From assembly GCA_944548615.1 (NCBI GenBank), contig OX155954.1:6506924-6570923 (forward strand): 64,000 nt of DNA, read 5' to 3'. Positions 55,195 through 64,000 of the stretch are shown here, one piece after another (positions within the stretch are counted from its first letter, which is position 1; every line of letters begins with the position of its first letter). Source of the DNA: Micropterix aruncella (lineage: Eukaryota; Arthropoda; Insecta; Lepidoptera; Micropterigidae). The notes beneath the pieces were generated by a model. The model was not told the DNA's origin. It saw only the letters and a list, made by a program, of their open reading frames with translations, and ran no database searches. Both the position numbers and the translations under genes were made by a program.

Positions 55195-57288
55195 CAGCGC
55201 CGGCTTGAGGAAACTTGGCGCCCTAAGCAAAAGACTAGTATGGCGCCCATTTAAAAAATCACAAAACATTAATTGTGTAATTTTTAATCAAATAATAGGA
55301 GCACCTACTCATATATAATTATAATACAAACTTTAAAAAAAATACAACCGACTTCAAATAATTTTTGCACCTATTTTCCAGTTATTTTGATTTTAAAACC
55401 AAACTACTAAACTAATTTTGATTAAATTTCTATGAGACTAATCTGAAAGTATATTCTTTCAAATACAAAAAGAATTTTTCAAATCGCTTTATAAATAACG
55501 GAGATCTGAGGTAACAAACATTAAAAAAAAATAAAAAAAACATTCAACCGAATTGAGAACCTCCCCCTTTTATTGAAGTCGGTTTAAAAAAGAATATATC
55601 CACCTTCTTTAGCTGTATGGAGTGAAATACGTGTATAAGAATTTTTTAAAAGACTAATTAGAGATTAAATCAAGCAAGTTTTATTTTCCTTGCCTTTATT
55701 TTAGCAAAAGTGGAAACGATCTCCTTTAAATCTATTGTTTGAGCTATTTCTTGTTCTATAGATAAAGTCAACAACCCCACAAGTCTTTCTTGGGTCATTG
55801 TGGAGCGCAGATACGTTTTAATTTAGAAAAACTGCGCTCACCACTGGCCACAGACACGGGAAGTGTCAGCAACACCCTTATTGCAGTTACTAAATTAGGT
55901 AAGATACCTAGTAACCGATTTTCACTAATATAATTTAAAAGTTCTTGTGGCGCAGTGTTATATGGTACTCTTCTTGCAATAGCTTGTAATTCGCTGCATA
56001 ACTCAGTTGCATCAACATCCTTAGAGTCTCCATGACTAAGACATTCTTCCAACTTTACACAGTGTTCCAGAACATCGTTGGAAGTTTTATTCTGCATCTC
56101 GTGAACGTTATAGAGAAATCCAAAGACATGATTAATGTTATTTATCTGATTAAACCTCTCGTCGATTGAATTTATTGCTGTATCCCAGTACGGCAAAATA
56201 AAAATTTATTTTGAACTGGTCTTTCCCATCACTTAAGGGCTCATCTTCTGCTTCATAACTGGACTGTATTTTCTTTATTCTTAAGCGGACTGGCTTCGAT
56301 GCTGATGCGAATGATGCGGAAATGTTTACTTCTTCTGAAATTTCTCTTGCTTCTACCAGCATTTTTCCAAATCCCAAATCATTTCTACAGCTTTCAAGAA
56401 AGGTTTTTGTTTTTAGGAGAGCATTTGTAGCAGAGTTAAGATCAGATTGCTTTGATTGAAGAAGTTTGCTAGTCAAATTGATTTCGAACAAAATATTGTA
56501 CCACACAACAAGAGAAGCAATAAACTCGAAATCAGCATTTTTTTGCAATAGACTGAGCCTCAATTCGCGTTTGATTCCCAGATGAACCAATCAGAGTATG
56601 ATCTTCGTAAATGTCTATGAGCGCGTCATGCACATCAGCCAGTTGATAACGTAATGGACGCAAGGCATTCCGGCAATCCGGCTTTCCCATCATGTATCGC
56701 TCAGTGGTTTCAGTGTCAAACTAGGCACATGACGCAATAGGACTTCCCAACGGTGGGTTGAAGCAGAAAAATATACATATATATTTTGGACCAAGTTGAA
56801 AAAGGATGTCGCTGCCAGACAACATTTAGCAGCATCGTTCACGACAAGATTTAGTGTGTGTGAACTGCATGGTAAAAAAAAAGCGCGTGGATTTACATCC
56901 AAAATCCTTTTTTGAACACCACTGTGCTTACCTTTTATGTTACTTCCGTTGTCATACCCTTGCCCACGTAAATTTTCTAATAAGAGAGACATCTTATTTA
57001 ACTGATCAAGATTTTTTTCAGTTAAGCCAGCGCTAGATGTGTCTGAAAGAGCAACAAATCCTAAAAAATATTCTTTCATTTCACACTTACATTTATGTTC
57101 ATTATTATCATTATCAGTCACTTTTACAATTCGATCGATGACGGTCATTGTTCAACATGACTTACGTCAAGTGTGCAATCTAGAATTATTGAATAATATT
57201 TAGACCAGATCGCCTCGCCGCGCCGCCCCCCAAAATACGAGCGCCCTAGGCAATTGCCTAGTTTGCCTATATGGACGGGCCGGCCCTG
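55195..57288 (-). mobile_element. Internally deleted hAT element, ZMYM1-like transposase
   Basis: Both ends are present: CAGCGCCGGC (55195) and, on the minus strand from 57288, CAGGGCCGGC. TACCCAAC lies directly left of the element (55187-55194) and again at 57293-57300, 4 bases past the right end, a likely 8-base target-site duplication. The minus-strand transposase starts abruptly at about 57218 (SKYYSIILDCTLDVSH). After a frameshift it gives RGQGYDNGSNIKGKHSG and LPCSSHTLNLVVNDAAKC; then a TGA where Arg is expected in the SDTRWESR motif; then two more frameshifts; then the dimerisation block LPVSVASGERSFSKLK and, after another frameshift near 55810, YLRSTMTQERLVGLLTLSI, ending at 55670. 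The N-terminal region (TTF-type zinc finger and start of DUF4371) is missing. The element is not autonomous. Confidence 0.9.
55346..55584 (-). mobile_element. MITE nested in the hAT element
   Basis: AACCGACTTCAAA at 55346 and its inverse TTGAAGTCGGTT ending at 55584 are terminal inverted repeats of about 12 bases around 215 bases of AT-rich sequence. On the minus strand it reads AACCGACTTCAATAAAAGG then GGGAGGTTCTCAATTCGG, the same head as Element X at 36320. It lies between the hAT right terminus and the transposase stop, so it inserted into the hAT element. Confidence 0.8.
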
Positions 57289-57300
57289 TAGGTACCCAAC

Positions 57301-58924
57301 TAGGATAACGCCCGTACTAGGGTAGATTCTTTTATTTTATATTTCAGTTTTTCTGTGCTCACCTAGTTTTAATCTTAAATAAAAAAGTATGATAATGTTT
57401 TTCTCCAACGTATATAATATTATTCCCACGTATGTATAAATGTACCTATAAATGTACCGAATGGTAATAATTACATACATAATAATTATTTTGATATTAT
57501 TTTGTCATATTTCAATATTATTACGACATGACAACTATTTTGATATTATTATATTCTATAAATGACTTATTATGACAAAATATAGTATGCCTGCATATGG
57601 CGCAATATAATTAAACACTATAGCTAACGGCACACTGAATCCCCCCTACCCATAACGGTCGCCATCCGTTCCACCATTCATTATATTCGCATCGTACCCA
57701 GCATATGGCGGATGTGTCGCTATTTTTTACAAGCCGCAAATTTAAATTTATGCCGTTTTTACGTAATAATTAACGCAACGCACCCTAGCGCGGTCTGCGC
57801 TTCCTCTGAACCCCCGCACTTTTTGTCACCAGGATCGGGGAAAAATACGATTAGACCGCACTGTGAATATGCAACGAAGCGGCCGGCGCATTATGCAATA
57901 TGCATTTTTATCGCATGTTGATAATTATTTTATTTGTATATTACTACCTAAAGAATATGTAATCAAATCAAATACACGTTTTTTCATAAACCTCTTTATG
58001 GGCGTATAAAGATCAAAATTAACTAGAACAGTTAAATATAAGAAGTATACATGCCCATAAATAAAGGCATAATAAATAAGCAACCATAACTACATTTTTT
58101 TAAATAAATGTTTATGAAATAATCATCAACTAAATTCATTAGTGAAACAAAATAGTAACATATTCACACTAAATCAGAAGTATACGTTTATATGTGTCGG
58201 TAGATGAAACGAAAGAAATAATTTATAAACGTGAAAATCAAACATAAAATAACGAAATAATGACCATAAAGAAATACAAAACGGATTTGCACGAGAAGAG
58301 TTTTAAATATATTAATTCAGATGAGGTTACAATGTCGAACAAAATTTTGTTTGAATGACTTCCATTACAAAAAGGGTGTATTAAAAAAATCCTAGTTCAG
58401 CAAAAAGTAGCTTGCAACTGTTTCTAAAATGTACATAATACAAAAATAATAGGTTGTTTATTTTCCGAAATAATTCTGCCCATATTCTTTTGGATTCAAA
58501 GCATTGGATAGGCTTGATATTTGAGTTTTTAATCTGCTGATTTGCTCTAGGCGATCTCTTTCGCATCCTTGTTGAAGCTGTTATTTTCCTGCGCAAGCAC
58601 CTCTGGGTTACTTACTGGTAATTAGAAGATGCGGTGATCTCTAAAGTCCACCGAATACGTATCAAATATCAAGCAAATAAACAGCCATCGGCCAATGTAT
58701 ACCTTCCTATAATCAGGTACACTGGCTACTTCCTGCTATATTCCGGAACTGTATATCACGCGAACGGCCATTTTCCGCATCTGCTGCGTTATTTAATACC
58801 TGGGCGGCGTCCGGTGCTTCCGCCATTATGACCACAACTATCCGGCTTATTCGATTTCCCCGTGATCAATAAAAAATCCGGAGGAAATACTGCCTCAAAT
58901 GTGAACCGGTGGTGAACGGTTTCG
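57301..58924. other. Gene-free stretch with a GC-rich block
   Basis: 57640-57900 is a GC-richer, non-repetitive block (CCATATGGCGGATGTG, CGCAAATTTAAATTTATGCC, GCGGCCGGCGCATTATGC) with the TTTATGCCG, TTTTTACG and GCATTATGC words typical of the other islands. The rest is AT-rich. No gene seen. Confidence 0.4.
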
Positions 58925-59520
58925 TGTCTCAGGCCTCAAAGCTGGTGGACCGGTTTCTCCCGGCGGGATTGCATCCCGGCGCCACTGGACGGTTTGCGCA
59001 CCGTGCAGCGAGGCCTATCGGTTGTGCATTCTGACTAATTGCTGAAGGAGTCTGGAGACTATGGATATACACTGTCTCCTAAGCAGCGGGGGTGGATGTT
59101 GACCTGATGTCAAGCCACTCTTGAAATGACCTTGGGGCACTCGATCCCTTGTGACACTACGGGCAAAGAGAACCCAAGTTTGCGATAAATTCTAATTGAA
59201 TTACCACTGTAATACAACAGGTAGAGGTCGCGTAAACGACTTCGGACCCGTAACCAGTCGAGAGGACGGAGGTATCCTGAAGGTTAATTCCAGACGGAGA
59301 TATCCTACCAAAACTGGTAATTAAGGGGCGAGGCTGCCCGCTGGTTACCTTTCCTGGTGCCTCGCCGTAAGACGTCGGTCTCTAACGGTCTGCTGGCGAG
59401 TTAGACAGTAGATTGTCTTTGTCTCTAATTCTTTTACGCTCATCACACGTCTGAAAGAATGATTACATATCGTTATACCAGCCTGGGGTGACGGATTCGC
59501 CCGTTGTAGTCGACACCGCC
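58925..59520 (+). repeat. RepA copy 4, most complete
   Basis: Runs GTGTCTCAGGCCTCAAAGC, GGTTTCTCCCGGCGGGATTG, GACGGTTTGCGCACCGTGC, CTGACTAATTGCTGAAGGAG, TCTCCTAAGCAGCGGGGGTG, GATGTTGACCTGATGTC, CAACAGGTAGAGGTCGCG, ACCAGTCGAGAGGACGGAGG, ACTGGTAATTAAGGGGCGAG, GGTGCCTCGCCGTAAGACG, TAGACAGTAGATTGTC, GATTACATATCGTTATACC and CCCGTTGTAGTCGACACC. The last words could be the element's end, since copies 1 and 3 also stop near it. Stops in all frames. Confidence 0.85.
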
Positions 59521-59752
59521 CTACTGCCTCAAATCATGTACCTATTCTTATTTTTAAAAATGTTTTATCAATGTTTTTGTCGAATTCACAAAAAAAACCT
59601 AATAGAAGCACATGTCAGAGTAGGAGGTTGCCGGGTAGAGTCGCACCCAAAGTGGAACTAAATATTCTCAATTCATGAAACGCATATGAAAACGCGAAAA
59701 TTCGAACGTTTGAAATTTAAATATGCTGTCAAAAACTGCTATTCGCGCAGTC
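59521..59752. other. AT-rich spacer
   Basis: Nothing recognised. Confidence 0.5.
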
Positions 59753-60440
59753 TACGCACCTCATATATTCGAATGTTATCCTGATAGATTTAGAGAATCC
59801 GTCTGAACAAAGTAAAAATTATTTAGATATGGCATTCTTGCCATACAAGAAACATTGTTTTATGAAATATTCCTACGTCCGCCGTACGTTCCGTCTACAC
59901 GCCTCCTATATTCAGATATTGTCCTGATACATTTGGAGAATCGGTCCGAACAAATAATAATTGTTTAGATATAACATTATAAACAAGAAACATTATTTTA
60001 TTAAATATTCCTACATCGTCGTACGCGTCGACTACGCGCCTCCTATATTCGCATGTTATCCTGATAGATTTGGAGAATCCATTCGAACAAAGTAAAAATT
60101 GTTTAGATATGGCATTCTTACCATAAAAAAAAACATTATTATATATTTTGATGTCGTTGTACGCGCTGCCTACGCGCCTCCTATATTCGCATGTTATTCT
60201 GATAGATTTGGAGAATCCATCCGAACAAAGTAAAAATTGTTTAGATATGGCATTCTTACCATAAAAGAAAACATTATTATATATTTTGATATCGTTGTAC
60301 GCGCTGCCTACGCGCCTTCTACATATATTCGCATGTTATCCTGATAAATTTGGAGAATCGGTCCGAACAAGTAAGAATTTGTTTAGATTTGGTATTCTCA
60401 CCATACCGAAACATTATTTTGTTAAATATTCCTATTTTCA
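59753..60440 (+). repeat. Five-unit tandem array, about 138-base unit
   Basis: Units begin TACGCACCTC/TACGCGCCTCCTATATTC at 59753, 59896, 60033, 60171 and 60309, so spacing is 143, 137, 138, 138. Each contains GTTATCCTGATAGATTTGG, AGAATC, GAACAAAGTAAAAATTG, TTTAGATATGGCATTC and AACATTATTTTATTAAATATT-type words. Units 3 and 4 are the most alike. A short run of GTACGCGC, near the unit junctions, recurs. Confidence 0.95.
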
Positions 60441-61679
60441 TCTATTGCTGCACACATTGCTGTGATACTCCGTTCCGCCCTTGTCCTGTTCTGCTTCGAG
60501 CTTCGTCCCGTTCCACCTTCGAAATCACACTCACTTTGCACCGCAGCACTGGTCGTCACGAATAGCCCATAAAGCGATATCAGGTGCGTGAAACGGTCTC
60601 ACTTCCCCTTCTTCCCCCCAGTTCCCCTCGCTCCCCACCGACCTCCTAGTCACGTGACCAGAGGGAGACCGCCGCATGGTGCTGTCCCTATATAGGGAAG
60701 GTACTTTCATCGAGTTTCGATGAAAAAAAAATCTTCAAACTCAAAAACCTTTGTCAAATCTTTAGAAATTATTGTTGCAATAGGTAACGATAGAGTGTGA
60801 TAAATGTAAATAAAAACTAACGGAGTATTAAACTTTTTAAAATTTGAAGTGATATATAATACATTATACAAGAAGAAGCTTTGTCTTCTTGAGAGCTAAC
60901 TCAATCGCTTTCTCCCTATACAAGCAAGAAACAAAATACTTCCTAAGTGAAATGATAAAAATCGAATGAAAGTTTGAATGTCGTTAGATAATTGAAGCGG
61001 TAATTTCAAAAATGGCCCATTTAGTACTTTTTTGGCAACATAGTTTGTTTTCCTAATTTCGAGGCTTTTGAAGCAAAACACGCACACCTTTGCAAAGAGA
61101 TAAGCGCAATATCCATACTATTTCTGCATTTAATTACATTTTGTTTTTTTTTCGGTTTGTGCAAGGAAGGGCCTCCCATTATGTAATAGGTATGAGCGTG
61201 CCGTCGATTTTCCGCGTGAAAAGTTCACCATCACAAAATACTACTTTGTTTTTGAAACACGTGTATTGAAATGTATATACACGCGAGAACGACTGGCTTT
61301 ATCAGCATTTTAAACTGCTGCTGGATGATGTCTAATAATTTCCTCTTTAGCAACTACAGGGTGAGGATCGAAGGACGGTAAGATGGCTGAAGGATGAATG
61401 GAGAACACAATATAGCATATATCTATATACAGGTTGAGTTTTAATTAACCGGCATCCTTGAAGTGGTTGAATCAGTACAAGCAAATAAGCAAAGATTTAA
61501 TAAAAAAATGTAGAAAACACATTTTTTTCCAAAATTCCAAATATTTATTTTATTGCCATCAAGCCGTAGGTAAAATACTGAGAATTAAAACTCACCTGTA
61601 TATAGAGAAATGCTATATTGCTGTTCTCTATACGTCCTTCGCCCATCCTCTCGTCCTTTCTCTTGTACTCCTCTGCCTA
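60441..61679. other. Gene-free stretch
   Basis: No gene. 60560-60720 is pyrimidine- and C-rich (CCCTTCTTCCCCCCAG). A weak RTE-like string (RWLKDEW) appears near 61380-61410 on the plus strand but is too short to call. Confidence 0.5.
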
Positions 61680-61890
61680 AATAACATCAAAGACGACCTT
61701 AAAAATCAACGATTATCGGTTAGGGATGCCGAAGACCTGGCAAAAAATCGTCAAGAATGGAAGCGAATCGTGAATGGAGTACGAGATCGAGCGGCACCGA
61801 CAGAACCGTATTGGCTGCGAGGGCGACCCCCTCCCCAATCGCCAGCTACGGAATAAATAATAATAATGATAGTTATAATAAATAACTCCT
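61680..61890 (+). mobile_element. RTE-like LINE 3' scrap
   Basis: The open frame ending at 61854-61856 carries NNIKDDLKNQRLSVRDAEDL then AKNRQEWKRIVNGVRDRA. The pattern DDL-x(10)-DA-x-DR-x-W-R is the C-terminal tail of RTE LINEs. The stop is followed at once by AATAAATAATAATAATGAT, a short microsatellite-like 3' end typical of RTE. Only the last 60 or so codons remain. Confidence 0.5.
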
Positions 61891-62518
61891 CTGCCAGTGC
61901 TAGTATAGGTTCAGGTGTGGCATTTTTTGCCCAATTTTGAGAACATGTTTTGATTTTTTATTGTTTACTGCACTGATCGCCTATCTGTGTATTTTATCAA
62001 TTTGCTTAACTTGTATCCGCCTTTTTACAACCTCACCTACTTCCATTCATAGAACACACATAACTCAAAATAACCAATAACACTCCCAGCGTAGTAATTT
62101 TGACACTATCCACTAAAACAACGATTTCGCCGACTTGCCATTCACCCTCACTATAAGGTCGTATTTATTATATGGCTCCACCGTCCACCTAGTCGTTGAA
62201 GGAAATACGTAATCGACGTGATTGATTTCGCCTCTTTCTTCGCATGTTTCGGGCAATATTTCAATTGTATGCTTACTTCATCATTCTTGTACATTCTAAA
62301 TTTGAATTCTAAAATGTCAGCATATTTTGAAATTTTCTCAATAATTAATCTTATTTAAATAATAAATTTAGTGATTATTTGCATCCAAACTTTTCTCCGG
62401 TTGTAACGGTCTCCGTTCCATCGGGTTCAGAAGAGGGAGGAAGAGAGAGTGCACCCGTGGTCGCGCGCCCACCTGTGCACTATAATATAGACTGCGCACT
62501 TGACTGCTTCCGGAAAAA
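61891..62518. other. Probable 5' region of the RTE element
   Basis: No separate gene. The part nearest 62519 (62380-62510) is GC-richer and could be the RTE 5' UTR. The start of the element cannot be placed without another copy. Confidence 0.35.
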
Positions 62519-64000
62519 ATGGACTATGAAAAGACTAAAGAGACCTATGGCGATGGACAATGGGTAGCAGTAACCACGGCTGCTACTGCATCTTTTCCTC
62601 GTAGTCGAAAATACACAAAAAATAGTATGAAATCCAAAACAATGACATATGGTGCATGGAACGTTCGGACTCTTTTGGATCGCGATTCCAACCTTTGCCC
62701 TGAAAGAAAAACCGCTATAGTAGCCCGAGAACTACGTCGCTATAATGTTGACATAGCTGCCCTCAGCGAAACACATCTTGCAGAGGAAGGGGAACTAGTG
62801 GAGCACGGCGGTGGATATACCTTCTTTTGGAAGGGCACTGCCGCGTCGGAGCCCAGACGATCTGGCGTTGGATTCGCGGTCAAAAACAGCATCGCAAACA
62901 AGTTGGAGGAATGTCCTGTTCACATCTCAGACCGCGTTACCTCACTGCGCCTTCATTTAAGCAATAAAAACTTCCTCAACGTGATTAGCTTGTACGCGCC
63001 AACTCTGGACAAGGAAGACGATGTCAAGGAGAAGTTCTATGAAGAAGTAACTCAACATTTGTCTCAGATACGACCCAAAGAACAAGTTTTACTTCTAGGC
63101 GACTTTAATGCGCGAGTTGGACAGGACTACGAAGCGTGGCCTAAAGTTCTTGGAAGGCATGGAATCGGCAATATGAACAGCAATGGCCAGCTTTTGCTCA
63201 GTCTGTGCTCGTTATTTGGACTAGCAATAACTACCACTATGTTCAGACTACCACCGAAATATAAAACCACCTGGATGCATCCAAGATCCAAGCATTGGCA
63301 TCTGATTGACTATGCTATAGTCCGCCAAAGAGACATCTCTCAGGTGCACGTCACTCGCGTCATGCGTGGGGCGGACTGCTGGACGGACCACAGACTCGTC
63401 ATTACCAAGCTGCAACTTCGCCTACACCCACCGCGTAGGACCGAGAGAGTTAAAGGTGTTAGCCTAAACCTACAACACCTAGAAAATAAAGAAACGCAGC
63501 AAAGATACGTCTCTGCAATGAACCTAGCGCTGAGTACACTTAACGTTGAAGACGGTGATTTTCAAGCCAACTGGAACCTTCTCTCTTCTCATGTACTAGA
63601 AACAGGTACTCAGATCCTGGGCATTAAAACTCGGAGAAACGAGGACTGGTTCGACGAAAATGAAGAGATACTATCAGAGGCAATTAAAAATCACCGAGAA
63701 CTACTACGTCGGCAACATCACGGACGCCAGCACCATAACATCACAGATGAGCTAAAAAGAAGTGGAACTGAGCTACGTAGACTGACTAGGCAAACTAAGG
63801 ACACTTGGTGGCAAGAAAAGAGCCAACACATGCAGTGGTTAGCCAATACTAACCAACTCGGCGACTTCTACTCAGAACTGCGGAAGCTGATTGGTAGTAC
63901 CCAGCGATGTAGCGTTCCCCTTAAATCCTCTGATGGTTCACATCTGCTGAAAAGCAAGGAAGATGTGCTGAAGAGATGGGCGGATCACTTTAACACCTTG
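62519..64000 (+). CDS. RTE-type LINE polyprotein, N-terminal endonuclease part (runs off window)
   Basis: Open from the ATG at 62519 to the window end (494 codons, no stop). The preceding in-frame codon block ends in a TGA at 62501-62503, which sets the start. The endonuclease/exonuclease/phosphatase domain has its motifs in order: the WNVRTL asparagine (residue 47), LSETHL (Glu84), LLGDFNARVG (Asp195, Asn197), HLIDYAIV (Asp264) and WTDHRL (Asp290-His291). All catalytic positions that I can check are kept. The protein would nick target DNA so that the reverse transcriptase, which should follow beyond residue 500, can copy the element RNA from the nick. Proteins of this type are often mislabelled craniofacial development protein 2-like. 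A second frame overlaps the region before 62567 but is not part of it. Intact, so a young copy is possible. Confidence 0.92.
   Translation, partial: MDYEKTKETYGDGQWVAVTTAATASFPRSRKYTKNSMKSKTMTYGAWNVRTLLDRDSNLCPERKTAIVARELRRYNVDIAALSETHLAEEGELVEHGGGYTFFWKGTAASEPRRSGVGFAVKNSIANKLEECPVHISDRVTSLRLHLSNKNFLNVISLYAPTLDKEDDVKEKFYEEVTQHLSQIRPKEQVLLLGDFNARVGQDYEAWPKVLGRHGIGNMNSNGQLLLSLCSLFGLAITTTMFRLPPKYKTTWMHPRSKHWHLIDYAIVRQRDISQVHVTRVMRGADCWTDHRLVITKLQLRLHPPRRTERVKGVSLNLQHLENKETQQRYVSAMNLALSTLNVEDGDFQANWNLLSSHVLETGTQILGIKTRRNEDWFDENEEILSEAIKNHRELLRRQHHGRQHHNITDELKRSGTELRRLTRQTKDTWWQEKSQHMQWLANTNQLGDFYSELRKLIGSTQRCSVPLKSSDGSHLLKSKEDVLKRWADHFNTL

Noticed and set aside
1..64000. CRISPR array, prophage, operon or other prokaryotic system
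   Set aside because: Tandem arrays present have units over 90 bases without spacers, and the gene density, SINEs, LINEs and hAT elements show an animal genome.

Overview
The window looks like a gene-poor, AT-rich stretch of an insect nuclear genome, most likely a moth or butterfly. I infer this from the mix of repeats: RTE- and Jockey/CR1-type LINE remains, ZMYM-like hAT elements, a tRNA-derived SINE with an AAAC-type tail, a Mutator/YqaJ gene fossil, and elements ending in AACCGACTTCAA that I associate with lepidopteran genomes. There are no ribosome-binding-site-led genes, operons or CRISPR arrays, and I could not find a convincing host protein-coding gene, exon or tRNA gene. The only long intact reading frame of recognisable function is the first part of an RTE-type LINE at the right edge (62519 to the window end).

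Left third (1-22 kb): a SINE fragment (2.2 kb), a complex interspersed repeat called RepA here (3.2-4.0 kb), a second family called RepB (4.0-4.5, 9.4 kb), a decayed minus-strand hAT transposase (6.07-7.69 kb), a decayed plus-strand Mutator-like/YqaJ gene (7.83-8.71 kb), a SINE (8.8-9.06 kb), a direct-repeat pair (10.15 and 11.02 kb), a TA-flanked MITE (13.11-13.56 kb) and a LINE C-terminal relic (18.3-18.96 kb). Between these lie AT-rich deserts and several GC-rich islands (16.0-17.0, 17.65-18.1, 20.0-20.3 and 21.64-21.98 kb).

Middle third (22-44 kb): a 128-base alternating purine-pyrimidine tract, an RTE relic broken by nested insertions (23.2-24.5 kb), a 5'-truncated LINE copy with its poly-A tail (26.17-27.09 kb), an LTR-like segment (31.3-31.7 kb), a minus-strand LINE with a hexamer tail (31.9-32.5 kb), perfect palindromes (27.3, 35.2, 41.5 kb), a composite 2.1-kb element (36.32-38.45 kb) with several internal tandem arrays, a LINE reverse-transcriptase relic (40.06-40.87 kb), a degenerate minisatellite (42.6-42.95 kb), a foldback element (43.2-43.5 kb) and a full-length SINE (43.55-43.83 kb).

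Right third (44-64 kb): another SINE, a reverse-orientation partner of the composite element's 117-base array (48.0-48.6 kb), three more RepA copies (49.5, 51.0, 58.9 kb), a long inverted repeat (53.77-54.17 kb), an internally deleted ZMYM1-like hAT element with both terminal inverted repeats, a candidate target-site duplication and a nested MITE (55.2-57.3 kb), a five-unit 138-base tandem array (59.75-60.44 kb), a 3' RTE scrap, and the intact RTE endonuclease frame.

The genes do not form a pathway; the layout is that of layered transposon insertion and decay. The GC-rich, repeat-free islands are the parts most likely to do something for the host, as regulatory DNA or unannotated first exons, but that is inference.
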